Made by a program: the position numbers and the translations under genes. Positions 21,668 through 33,065 of a DNA stretch of 64,000 nt are shown here, one piece after another. The DNA lies in contig NC_036456.1 of the NCBI RefSeq assembly GCF_002775205.1, positions 5,719,463 to 5,783,462 of the forward strand, written 5' to 3'. How positions within the stretch are numbered: the first letter of the stretch is position 1; each line of letters starts with the position of its first letter. Source of the stretch: Xiphophorus maculatus. Lineage: Eukaryota; Chordata; Actinopteri; Cyprinodontiformes; Poeciliidae. The notes under the pieces are model-generated. The model was given only the letters and a program-made list of their open reading frames with translations. It was not told the origin of the DNA and made no database searches.

Positions 21668-22674
21668 CGTGTGCACATGCTTAGCCATCCTGTTTAGGAC
21701 CATTTCTGGCACACTGCGGGTACAACAAGTCCTGAACGTATCACAATTGTTTTTATAGTAAACCTACATCTAAAGTTGCTATTGACATACATTTTTCACC
21801 AGGTGTTGACAACAACCCAAGTAACCTATACATAGAAATAAAGTAGAACAAATAAGTTGAGAAATTAAGTTATGTATAATAATGTAAAATAGCACAGGTG
21901 AAAAGTATTGAAGACTCTTTCTGATATTTAGTTAATACTTTGACCTCCAAACTTCAGTGATGGGATGATGTACCTCCAAACATGGTTTGTGTTTTATGGC
22001 AGCCAAAGAGTTCAACTTTACTGTCATCTGACTAAACTATGTCACAGGCTTGTCCAAATGTTGTGCGGCAAACTTTCAAGGAGCGTCAACAAGCTTTTTC
22101 TTCAAAAATGGATACCAGCGTAGTGAGTAGGGCCGAGGCAGGAAAGGCAAATGCTAAAGGCGCCAGCAAAGAGGGGCAAGACGAAAAATAAACTTTGGTA
22201 AGGAGGAAGGAGCCTGGAGGGAGCCTGGAAGATGCTCGGGAGGATGAGGGTGGAGACGGGGAGGAGGTGGGTCCGCGGTTGTTTGGCCTTTTGAAGGAGC
22301 TCTTGCGTGGTGATTGGCTGGAGCGGAGCGACAATCCGGTGCTGGTTGGCTGAGGCGGAGGCGTGGTAATTGATGATGCCGGTAGGCTGAAGAGAGTCTC
22401 ACAGCTTGAATTTACGCCTATAAGGCTACATAACAATGAACCGATTGTATTGTGCAATTATTCTGCATTATACCTTTGTTGACTAAGCTACACGTGGCTG
22501 AATGAAGCTAAAACAATCATCCATAAAACTTACTCAAAAATAGAACTGGGACACAAAAGTTACATCGATTCATAAAATATAAACTTGCACACACAAAAAA
22601 AGCTTCTCCAAGTCCCAACATAGGTGGATGCAAATGTATATATTACTCAGTCTTTCTTTGTGTGCTTTCCATGC

Positions 22675-23045
22675 AGGGCCGGCCCAAGCCTCCATGGGGC
22701 CCTAAGCGAAATGTAATTTTGGGGCCCTCTAGTTCTGCTAGCAAGGGGGACCGGCTGCAATCAGCAGTCCGATCACTAGCTCATTCTCACACCTGCTATA
22801 AACTTATTGCATCTCAGGCAGTGCTGTTTACATTATATACATGTATAATAGGATACATTTATTGGCCAACTGATGTCTGAAACTGAAATTATTCATAGTG
22901 AAATTGTGGGTCTTTGATATTACAGTGACAGAAATTATTACTAAAAAACAAAACAAACAAAAACCTCAGCTCCACCGAGGGGGCCCCGTAGTGGCTCTTG
23001 GGCCCTAAGCGGCTGCTTAGTTTGCTTATGCCTTAGGCCGGCCCT
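22675..23045. mobile_element. Short TIR element (MITE), copy 2
   Basis: Same 371-bp element as at 796-1166, with the same flanking CTTTCCATGC repeats; it was copied as part of the segmental duplication. Confidence 0.75.
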
Positions 23046-23239
23046 CTTTCCATGCACCCATGTGAAAACAAATACTTAATCATTGCAGTTTCTAAACCTG
23101 CCACTATGAGCGCTATAATGCATGGGTATCATAACAGTAATATAATTTCCTAATATACAAAAAAAAAAAGTCTGTCCTAATTAACATAAGACAATCCTTT
23201 GTTAGTCCTACAAAGGATAATCTTAGGAATTTGTCATAT

Positions 23240-23457
23240 ATATATTTTTTTTCTTCCTTTTTTTTTTTCTCCTTAATAGTTTTTGCGGTGCTAGTGGCTC
23301 GTATTTTTTCTACAGTAGGCAGACAGGAAGGAGGGTGAGGAGGAGCTGTGGGAAGACATGCGGTAAAGGTCGTCGGGACCGGGAGTCGAACCCGCGACGT
23401 CCGCGTCGAGGACTAAGGCCTCCAAACGTGGGGCGTGCTAACCCCCTTGCGCCACCT
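23240..23457 (-). mobile_element. tRNA-derived SINE, copy 2
   Basis: Same SINE as at 1361-1578 with the same imperfect 14-bp flanking repeats; it predates the segmental duplication. Confidence 0.75.
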
Positions 23458-24228
23458 GGAATTTGACATATTAGGAAATAATATTATTAGCTATAAGTTT
23501 TTAAAAGAACAGTTAGCTACTTTTTCTTGGCCCTCTTTATGTTGCCTTGTGGACGGCTGGCGCCCACTTAGCTGCATGGCATAAAAAATATCAAACACTA
23601 CATTTAAAGATAATGATACTTTGCTGAACTCCACTCTTTCTGTACAAGTCGGTTTGTTCAGCTGTGATGCGCCTCCCCTTGCTGCGGCTCGTGCAGAGTG
23701 GCGGACAGCGCACGAGTGAGTGGGCTGAGTTTTGTAACACAAGTAACTTCCATGTCTAAAAACCTTAAATTGTCTGATGCTAAAGGCATAAAGAGAAGAG
23801 AAAGAAGGGAAACACGTGACGAAAACAGAGGTACAGTAAAACTAATGTGATGAAATTACCTGTTTGCTTATCTCCTTAGCTGTAATGTAGCAGCGAGGAG
23901 CTAATCAGTAGCTTAGCCAATTTTTCTTCATTGCTGCCAACTCAAACTTCGCATTTTTACCCATTAGGAGTTTTTCCTTGTGGGACACCTTGGTAATAAT
24001 AGACGTCTTTATAAGTTATGGGTTTTAATTGAAACAGCTGATATTCATTTGTACTGAGAAGGGGAAATACTTACTGTATGGATTATTTGGGTTGTTACCA
24101 ACACTTAATAGCACCTCTGGAAATCTGTCTACGATTCAATACTTATTTTATCCACCATATGTGGAGAAAGTGCAATGCTAGAGATAGAATAACAAGGATG
24201 GACCAAGTGTTTCCTTCAGAAATACATA

Positions 24229-24234
24229 TTTATT
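24229..24234 (-). terminator. Polyadenylation signal, gene B
   Basis: AATAAA on minus in the context AGGTTTAATAAATATGTATTTCTGAAGG, about 655 nt after the stop codon. The context is conserved in genes C, D and E. Confidence 0.7.
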
Positions 24235-24887
24235 AAACCTTTGTACATATATGTAGACATACTATGATTAAAAATACATAGTAAAATATGTATTAATGTT
24301 GTTACCTTCACCAACATATGGTACCATAATTAGTATCTGCCTTATATTGACACATCCATACACATCAGCCAGTAAAGACTTCATAATTCAGGAACAGCTA
24401 ACAACGCCACCATAACAATAAAACAATATAATGTAAAAAGAAGTCAGATTAGAACTTTTTTTAATATGCACCAGTGAAATAGGCTTTAAAGGTAATCAGA
24501 CCATGAAGCCCCAAAGCTGTTACGCATGATGATATGCTGGTAAAAATCACACAATCTTTCTTTGTAGCTCTTAAAAAGGTATTTTTTTTTCTTCATTAAA
24601 TTTCATTTTATGTTTAATTCATACGACAGAGCAGAATTGCAACAGTCCCGTGGGTAAATAATTTTATGCTAATAAAGAGAAGCATTTGACTTCATTTCGC
24701 TTTTAGTTTCAGAAACACAAACTTAAAACCCTTAAAACAAAGGGTTTTAAATTTATAACAGACTTGATTTTTTTTTGTTCATTTCTTCAAATAATAACGA
24801 CTCAGTACAAAATGAATCCTACTAAACTAAGAACAACTGTGCACAGGACTTTGCGGCTTTCTTCGAGCACGGTGGACATCAGTGGCT

Positions 24888-27800
24888 TCACCCTGCCGTG
24901 AAAGCCAGCAAACACATGGTGGCCAGCAGAACTGTAGGGGGACAACAAAGAAGAAATAAATACAATATCTTGTTAATTTTAATGTCAGAGATCAGCAGAT
25001 TTAGAGAACCACTAATGAAAACTGTGTGCTGCACGTGGCCTTGAGAACATATTTTATGGAGGAGCTTTGACACTTGGGAAAATTGTCCTGGGAAGAAACC
25101 AGGGAGGCCTTGGAGACATTCAGTTTCAAATCAGTGACGTGCGGTCAGGGGAGGCAGGTGAGGCAGAGTCTCACCTGTCATCATGGAAAAATTATATATA
25201 ATGATAAAATAATTTATATTGCTATTTTAGCCCCTGTGGTTTGTACTATAAAGTATCTAATTTTCATTTAGCTTCACCAATTCTGATTATTTTTTCCTAA
25301 AAATCACTGAATTTTTGCATTTTCACCATTCAAATGCTCGCAATCAAAGGTGAGGCAGCAGTGAGCTGAGCCTCACCTTTGATTGCGCAACCTCTCGCTA
25401 ACTGCACCGGCTGCCATTCAATGAGAGCATGATCCTCCTGTCTGTACGTCGCCAATAAAAAGGCTAGAAAACATTTCATATATGAACTGATTTCCCCTAA
25501 TTTGGCTTATTTATATAATGCACAGTGTTTTTTTGTCACCAACTGTGTGCAACGAGTTTCGTGTGCTGAGGAGCGAGAACAGATTCGAGGTGAGTCAGGC
25601 AGTTCTCTTGCCTCATGGCAGGGGGCGCTCACGATCCCAGACATTGTGACTCCACAACTGCAGAGTAAGAGACAGAAACAGCGAGCTAGCCATGGAGCTA
25701 GCAATACAGTAAAGTCAAGTGCAGCGATATATTTATAGTTTTCTCCTCTTACCACAGCAATCACTTATTAATAATCGCAAACTAAACATTAAGTCTAAAA
25801 CCATACTACTGCAACAGACTGAATGTTCTGCTCTTTGTGTGCGAAATATTTGAGTGGGTTTTTTGTGGCGTTGTTGTCAGTTGCTATGGCAACGAGTCTG
25901 CGCATAGCTTCGCTAATACACAGGGCGAGAAAGGCCATGTTGTACTTTAACGTTTTTTCCTTTGCTGTGAAGCACAGCACGAAATTAATAATATCTACAT
26001 GTCCAAGTTTGATTGAGTTAATGGATTTATTCTACGGCGGCAGCGCGGCTAAGCATGGCATGTTAAAGAATTGTCTTTTTGCCCTCCACTGTTGTCAGTA
26101 TGTGCGAAATTTCCTTATGTAAACAATAACATGCAGGGGGTCTATATTTGTAAGTCTGATTTTGATTTAGTCAGTGCCTCACCAGCTATGAACCTCACCG
26201 CACGTCACTGTTTCAAATAGAAGAGTAGATTTATTTACTGCTAAAGATAACTTGTGTAGTTTATTTAAAAAAAATGGCACGTCATAATAGTTATTATGCT
26301 TTTCTGTATGTGTATTAGTGTAGTAGCTATCAACCCTCCCTTTTGACTGGTATTGCATTAGCACACACAACCCAACTTTGGTGTGACAACAGGCATTCAC
26401 AAAGTGGCATTCCTACATAGGCCTGTCATGATAAACGATCAATCAATTAATCGTATGATAAATTAAAACTATCGACGTCATTTTAATTATCGGCATCATC
26501 GTCTCTTCCGGCCTTTTTCTCTTTCTGTTGATGACACTGAACGAAAAAAGGCTCAACTCCGGTGCTCTCCACTGACTCCTCATTTCCTTAGTGTAAAGCC
26601 CAGCGCACACTACACTGTCGGCCGATTGTCGGCTCATTTTCAAAACCTGACAAACCACACATGTACCGACAGAAATCCTAGGTTTAACGGTTCCATCGGG
26701 TTCGTTCCTGCCGTGTGGTTTCCAACAATGGGCACAAAATAATGGCTACAAGTCCAGTTAACTAATTTTAAAACCAGGCATTAATTAATGCTTTACTACA
26801 ATCTACCTGCAATGCATGTGGCTAGTGTCAGTGTAAAGTCCTGACTGAATGAAAATCATTAGAACCTATTTACGTCACGTTAACGAAGAACAGCTGAAAA
26901 GTTACCGGTTTAAAAACTGCGGTAGCAATTTCGCTCCAACTCCTCCTCTTGTCATTTCTATATTCTTTGCACAAAAATGTTGAATAAACATTAATGTTGT
27001 TTCCACATATCATCTCCAATGTCCGCTGGACTTGCAGTGTCAGCTGTTTGGGATTCCCCTCTGTAATTTCCCCTCAGAAAGCATAGAGGAGAATCCGCGC
27101 TTTCTGATTGGCTGCCTGTCACATTCAACAGGAAGCGTTAAGATCCCAGTCGGGGAAAACCCCTGATTTAGATCAGAGCGGCAACAACGATCTACCATAA
27201 CACACCAAACACTACAGGATGATCGGTTATGAAATCACAAGCGACAATCTTAGAACAGCCGGACGTTCTAAGATTGTCATAAGGGGAGAAATAGGGGCAA
27301 AAAATCCATGTAGTGTGAACTATTGCATCAGGTAGTCGGATGTGCCCATTTTCTCTATTTAAATCTAATTATTACTAATTATTATCTAATTATTAAGGGC
27401 AACATAGTATACAGACTTCATAATCTGCAGTCTTTTGGTTGAATGCAGTATTTATTTCCACTTTGGCTTTATGTTGTTTAGTTTTTATTCAAGTACATTT
27501 TTTGTTAATGGAGACTGAGAATCCATTTTATTTTTGGTTGTTTTGTTTATCAGCTCCAGTGTTTAGTGTTCTTTTGAAAATAAAGTGTATCTATCTTTGG
27601 CAGGAAATCGCATGCATTATTACGTCATTTCCATTAAATCAGTGTAAAAAGGTCTTCAAACAATATTATCATTTATCGCAATCATTTCTGAGACAATTAA
27701 TCGCTCAGCAAAATTTGTTACCGTGACAGGCCTATTCCTACATCACACAGCCTTAGATTCATTAGCTTACCTGGTAAAAATGAATGTGTGTGTGTGACCG

Positions 27801-29010
27801 GATAAACAAAGGAAGCGCTGTTGCCAATCAAATTGGCGGTAGGGTCTGACAGGTCAACTACGACAGTCGTTTGAGTTTTGGATTTTGACACTCCCAGCTC
27901 CCCAGTACCTCAGCAAAGATGCAAAAACACAAAAAGATTTCAATGCATGTTACCAATGATTTTGACAAATATGCTTCTTCTCTGAGCAACAGTGAAATTA
28001 TGCAAGTGCTTAAAGTGCTTTCTTACTGGAATTGTAAGATCCAGTAAAAATACCAATAGCGTAACCTGCTGCTCGCTTTTTTGTGTCGGGTAGATCAGCT
28101 GTAAATGTACACCGGATTTTACTTGAGTTGACGGATCCGTGCTTTTCGGTTACGTTCAGCAACTGAAAAGAGAAACTGAATTAATTGAAAGTAAAAGCAT
28201 ACTGTGTCCATCTAAACTTCGGGTTGCAGATGCTGATAAATATTTCCCAACACCTACTAATGCTATAAAAGCTTTACTCACATCCGTCACATTTGGTACA
28301 AGATTATTGAAGAAGCCAGCAAAGAAACTCACACCACCGTTGTGGTTCGCACAGATGTAAGCTATCCCACTGTCATTCTGTTGAAAAATATACCATTATA
28401 TCACTTTTCATATTCCTCTTCAAAGTCATACTATAATCTAGAATCATAAAAAGTGTGCACTACCAGATATGCATCAGTTGACAGACCAGCAGAAATGTAG
28501 CCCTGTGCCTGTCCTGAGAGCTCAAAGGTGTACGTTTGGTTACTTTGTTTCTTGACAGAAAGGAAATAGCAGTCTCCAGAGGCAGGATCGCACTTTGAGG
28601 GTGTATCTACACAGAGCTTTGAGGTGCCACATTCTTGCCGAGAAATACTGGTCTGCATGGGTGGAGACATGCATTTTAAATATCACAACTTCATAAGCCA
28701 TCCAATAAATGTCATAATTGATTATTGTGTTTTCCTATTCAGCTAGTATTATTATTGTTGTTGCTATTATTTATTTTCCATCTCTTACCATAATTGCATG
28801 TATGATGCCTGATGCTGCTGTAGTGTTGATGTTGGTTGGTGCCACTGTAGTTGCGTTCTTAGCCGATGTTATATTGGTATTTGGTGCTTCTGTTCTGTTG
28901 TCTGTTGCAGTGCTATTTACTGTGACCGTATTGTTTGTCTCAGCATAAGTGGGCATAAATTCCCAGGACAGCACCAGCAACAGAACACTGAGGATAAGAC
29001 GTTTATCCAT
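24888..29010 (-). CDS. Gene B: short secreted DOMON protein, probable GPI anchor
   Basis: Spliced CDS of about 274 residues. Exons (minus): 28789-29010, 28464-28652, 28282-28377, 28027-28162, 27771-27908, 24888-24931; all GT-AG with an open frame. The first coding exon starts MDKRLILSVLLLVLSWEF (signal peptide), then a short Asn/Thr-rich stalk with several N-x-T sequons and no tandem repeat. One DOMON domain follows (CGTSKLC, CDP, CYF, SGQAQGYISAG, YICAN, IRCTF). The C-terminal exon encodes VLLATMCLLAFTAG, a GPI-type tail. The last intron is about 2.8 kb, against about 1 kb in genes C-E, because two hAT elements inserted in it. This is the repeat-poor member of the family. Function is unknown; a membrane-anchored extracellular DOMON protein is the supported description. 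Confidence 0.85.
25132..26210. mobile_element. hAT element with 8-bp TSD, copy 2
   Basis: Same element as 3257-4335, in the last intron of gene B, with TSD TTTCAAAT at 25124-25131 and 26211-26218. Confidence 0.9.
26418..27734. mobile_element. Complete hAT element, TAGGCCTGTCA family
   Basis: 1,317 bp with TAGGCCTGTCATGATAA and ...GTGACAGGCCTA ends and the perfect 8-bp TSD TTCCTACA (26410-26417, 27735-27742). It has no transposase. It contains a hairpin at about 27,242-27,278. The same family occurs at 4543 (truncated) and 38661-39960 (complete). Confidence 0.9.
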
Positions 29011-29340
29011 GCCTTCAGGAAAGAGTGAGACAATTTAGTTAAGCAATGTAAGGCGAAACGTAGCTTCAGTTAGATGTGAGATAAATAGTTCCTGTGAGAG
29101 AAAGAGGATAAAAGTTTTAGGTTTTATAAAATACTAAAACTGTTTGAAAAAAAAAAAAAAAAGATTTACGCCACTTCATATCCCTAAACAACTTATCAGC
29201 AGTTAAGTAAAATTCTTTACATAAATATGTGTATAACTATATTAGCTCTTCATATGGTTGAAAGAGTCTTTCTTTGCAATGTAGTTGAGTTATAATATGA
29301 AAATTATTTTAAAGTGGACAGAGGATGTTCTTGTGCCTAC

Positions 29341-29487
29341 CTTGAAAGAAAAGATAATTCCTTGGACAGAGTATCTCGTAAATGTTACGTTTAATCCCTA
29401 GGCATTACTCTCAGGTGGATTGCTCCTGATGTCCTCTGATTCCCAGGGGAATATGTGACACTTATTTACTCTGTGCCAGTATTGAGG
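29341..29487 (-). promoter_or_regulatory. Gene B promoter and first exon, degenerate TATA
   Basis: The donor TTTCAAG|GTAGGCAC ends the non-coding exon at 29341, and the block aligns with the paralogous promoters. The TATA position reads CCTCAATAC (29479-29487) instead of CTTAAATAG. Splicing joins to an acceptor two bases before the ATG. Confidence 0.55.
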
Positions 29488-29751
29488 ACCTAGGGGGAGG
29501 GAGGAGACAGGACAGTTGACACCGAAGGATAGGAAAGACGTTCATAGGGGTGGCAAGTTACTTAATGAGTTTACTTTTCTAAAGTCCTCCCTAAACACAC
29601 ATTAAATTATGTCAATGATTAGACCAAGGAAGTAAGGGTTTTTCCCCCCTCAGCTTCTCTGATTGCACAGAGAAGCTGGAGTAGTCCCACACTTTTGAGA
29701 AATTTCTTATTTACCTTTAATTGATAACAGATGGAGCAAACATATTCACCC

Positions 29752-29783
<32 letters not shown>

Positions 29784-30342
29784 TAATGGTAGAAAGCAAC
29801 AAAAAATAAAACATTGTCATTGAAAAATTAAACAGTGACAAATGACTTATGATGATCTTCTTATTATACACTGCAGTTTGTTTGTTTTTTTTCCAATGAG
29901 AAAAGTTTTCAGTTGTCAATGTTTGCCATGGTTAAACAAAACGCTACTTTATGGATCTTCGGTTTCTGTCATAAAATGTGGCGGATGAGTGGTGAGGTAG
30001 AACGCCAGGTAAGAGAGATGGTTGTTTTAATATTAAATAATTCTCCAAACAGTCCACAAGATTCTGGCGGCACGACTGAGCGGAAGCCAGGGCTCACACC
30101 GGTAGCAAACAGAATATATGCGTGGCAAATGAACAGGCAGACAGATTGACGCAACAGGCGACGAGGACCCGACAAGGAACAAAGGACACAATTGGGATAA
30201 AATACACAGAGGGTAATTACGGGGAGGAGAAACACCTGGGAACAATCAAGGGGAGACAGGACAACATGGAGACTCAGAGACACAGAAACTTGAAATAAAT
30301 ACACAGAAAAACATGGAACATGACAGAACCCTGTACATCTTC
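29488..30342. other. Intergenic, upstream of gene B
   Basis: No gene is recognised. It contains a short hairpin (CAGCTTCTCTG...CAGAGAAGCTG near 29,652-29,680) and a small CA repeat (about 29,758-29,782). Confidence 0.5.
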
Positions 30343-30822
30343 CTTGCTAGTATCCATATGGATTCTGGGAAATGAAGGAATCTGTCACGAGAAATGTCCA
30401 CAGTCAGTACGTGGAGAGTCTGCGCTGCTCAAAGAGTATAACCAGTACTTGTATTTGTGTACAAGCCTTTTTTAGACTGACATCGATAAGCGGAAAACGG
30501 GAGGCTCATGAAAATAAAATGACTGTAGTGGCACTGAAAGTTTGTCTCATTAAAAAACAAAATCTGCCGTGCAAGACAAGTATTGTCAAGTATTTCTATG
30601 TCAGTGTTTCTTTTTTCAGTGACAATGTTTTTTGATGACTTCTTATTTTTCAGTGATTCATTTTTCTATGTCAGTGTAAACTGACATCAAAAAAGATGTC
30701 GTACATACTCTGGTGTACTGGTTGTACTCTTTGAGCCGCGTGGACTCGTGCCGCATACTCTCTGTGAACATTAATCGTGACAGATACCTTCATTTCCCAC
30801 AATCCATATGGATACTAGCAAG
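30343..30822. mobile_element. Foldback element with long inverted arms
   Basis: The left arm begins CTTGCTAGTATCCATATGGAT and the right arm ends with its near-perfect complement. Complementarity continues with few mismatches for about 110 bp per arm (to about 30,455 and from about 30,712). The loop encodes nothing recognisable. The superfamily is unclear. Confidence 0.7.
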
Positions 30823-31339
30823 TCTGATGAGCTGGTTGGGTGCATAGTCCGGTTTCTTCTCTATCAGGGTAGCCACCACACAACTGTAAACACTGCACTG
30901 AAAGTGCCGACTGTGCTGCACATCCTCGCCACTTTGTGCCAACTCTCAACCTTAACAGCTCAGGGTTGGATACAATACAATTATAGGATTGTGTATACTG
31001 AAAAACCTTCTTTTCCCATTGTGAATTTAGATAATCAGATTAGTGCGTGTAATCCTACTCACCCTGCTACCACAGATTTGCACACTCCTTGACATCACTG
31101 TCCCCTGTTACCAATCTACAGAGGATTCCCCTCTATATGGTCTTGCGGTCAAAACAATCGCCGATAAAAGGACACAATCCATTCCTCTGCTTTTACATCA
31201 CAGATAATTAAAGTCAACTGAGGTCAGAATCTCTGAAGAGGATCAACCTAGAAACCACCTCTATCTAGTTCAACTTCAATCCCTGATTACGCAATACGTC
31301 CTGTTTACTCTGCCTGTCACTCATTGATGGTGGCGATTT
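30823..31339. other. Intergenic, nothing recognised
   Basis: Unique-looking sequence between the foldback element and a SINE. ORFs here are short and match nothing I know. Confidence 0.4.
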
Positions 31340-31606
31340 TGGCAATGCTCGTACGAGTTCGTCCCATAGTCAGTGGGTGGCTGGTTTGAACCCCACTCTA
31401 TCAGTCTCTGTTGTTGTGTCCTTGGGCAAAACATTTCACCCACCTTGCCTGCTGGCGGTGGTCAGAGGGCCTGGTAGTGCAGGTGCATGGCAGCCTTGCC
31501 TATATCAGACTGTCAGAGGGCAGCTGTGGCTACTATTCAGAGACTTGCCACCATCAGGGTATGAACATGTTTCTGAATGGGTGAATGACTGAATGTAGTG
31601 GGAAGT
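31340..31606 (+). mobile_element. tRNA-derived SINE, plus strand
   Basis: A degenerate tRNA-like head with B-box-like GGTTTGAACCCC (about 31,384) leads into the body beginning TGTGTCCTTGGGCAAAACATTTCACCCA, a conserved fish SINE body, and ends GAATGACTGAATGTAGTG. Sequence matching the hAT family of 41877-43057 follows at once. Confidence 0.7.
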
Positions 31607-32480
31607 AGGGCTGTTGTAAACTAATATTTTAGTAATCGAGTAATCTATCGATTATTCTTACCATTAGTCGAGTAATGGGAAAAAAATGTGTAAAATAAAA
31701 TATTGATAAATCTAACATAACACCAGTGTTTCTATCGCATATCAACATGAGTCCAGTTTTTCACATTTGAGCTTCCTAACAATAATTCTTCTGTAGTTTA
31801 GAGCATTAACCTGTAACAATAATTGCTCACTTTCTAAGTTAACCTGAAGAAAAGTTGTACAAAAATATGAAATTCTATTCAAGTTAATAATAAAGAGACA
31901 GGCTCACAAATACGCTTGTAAAAAATGTCTACTCTCCAGCTTTTGGTTTATGTATTCATCTTCAGTGAGTTTGATAGACGAACTCTCACCTTGCCCAACC
32001 ATTTATAGCATTTGTGTTCATGTTAGCGACAGGATTTCTCACCTTCGTTTGTCACATTCAGAAACTCATCTACCAGCTACGTGCCTCCACAAAGCACTCA
32101 GTCACCTATTTGTTGAGGCCGGGATGATATGAAATTTATTGTGCGGTTCGTCCGTAAAGCTACACTTACACTGTAAGCATCAACTACTCAGCCGCCCGCC
32201 GTGTTCAGTATTTATGCTTACCTGTATAAATACTCCTGCAGTGCTCTTCCCGCCGTTCGCCATCAACCAGCAGCTCCTGTAGGAGAAAGGCTGCCGGACT
32301 ACACACAAGTCATTTTAAGGATGCTTATTGGTCTCCGAAAACGATGAAAACCTGTGCATTATCATCAATCAATAAAATCCCCACGGGCCGAGCTTGAAAA
32401 TTGGACATTATGATGATAACACTTAGCTTTCGTCAACAACTCATAGAGCACTGCGCAAGGCAAATAATGTCCCGGCTCCT
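31607..32480. mobile_element. Truncated hAT element, inverted relative to 41877-43057
   Basis: It starts AGGGCTGTTGTAAACTAATATTTTAG, the reverse complement of the right end of the element at 41877-43057. Homology continues past the GTGCGGTTCGTCCGTAAAGC segment (about 32,140) and fades near 32,480. The other terminus is missing. Confidence 0.7.
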
Positions 32481-32652
32481 AAGAGACACCTGTAACCTGA
32501 CATGGATTGGATGATATGCCAGGCCAGGTTTAAATGTGTCCCGTTGTCCCAGGTAGCATGTAAAAATTCAACAGAAGTGAAAAATGTTTAAAGAAAGTGC
32601 AGTGTTGAAAACAGAATAACACTGGACCAAGTGATTCCTTAAGAAATACATA

Positions 32653-32658
32653 TTTATT
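32653..32658 (-). terminator. Polyadenylation signal, gene C
   Basis: AATAAA on minus about 410 nt after the stop of gene C, in the conserved 3' UTR context. Confidence 0.7.
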
Positions 32659-33065
32659 TACATTTTGTGCAAATACATTGATCAAGTATACTTATTTTAA
32701 AATATATATGCACTAAAAATATTTATTAATTTGTGCAAATGTTTAAATGACCTTCACCAACTGTTGGTACCACATTTAGCATTCGTTTGATCAACAAGCC
32801 CATTCACATCAGCCAGTAAAGACTTCATAATTTAGGAATAACATCACAATCACAACAAAGAATAATATTACATAAAGTCAAAAGAAGTCAGATAAGAAGT
32901 TTTCAACATGCACCAGTAAAATGGGCTTCAAAGGTAACCAGACCTTTCAACCCAAATACTGTTACGCATGATGAGATATGCTGGTGAAAATCATGGCAAC
33001 AGACGTTTTGGGACTCTTGAAAACGTCTATTTTTTCCTCTTGTGTAGTGGTGGAGGTCAGTTGCT

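Larger units (their letters stand above)
21870..27665. repeat. Segmental duplication, copy 2
   Basis: Partner of 1-5780. It spans the region downstream of gene B, its 3' UTR and last exon, and most of its last intron. This copy is joined to a complete gene B, so it is the more likely source. Confidence 0.9.
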
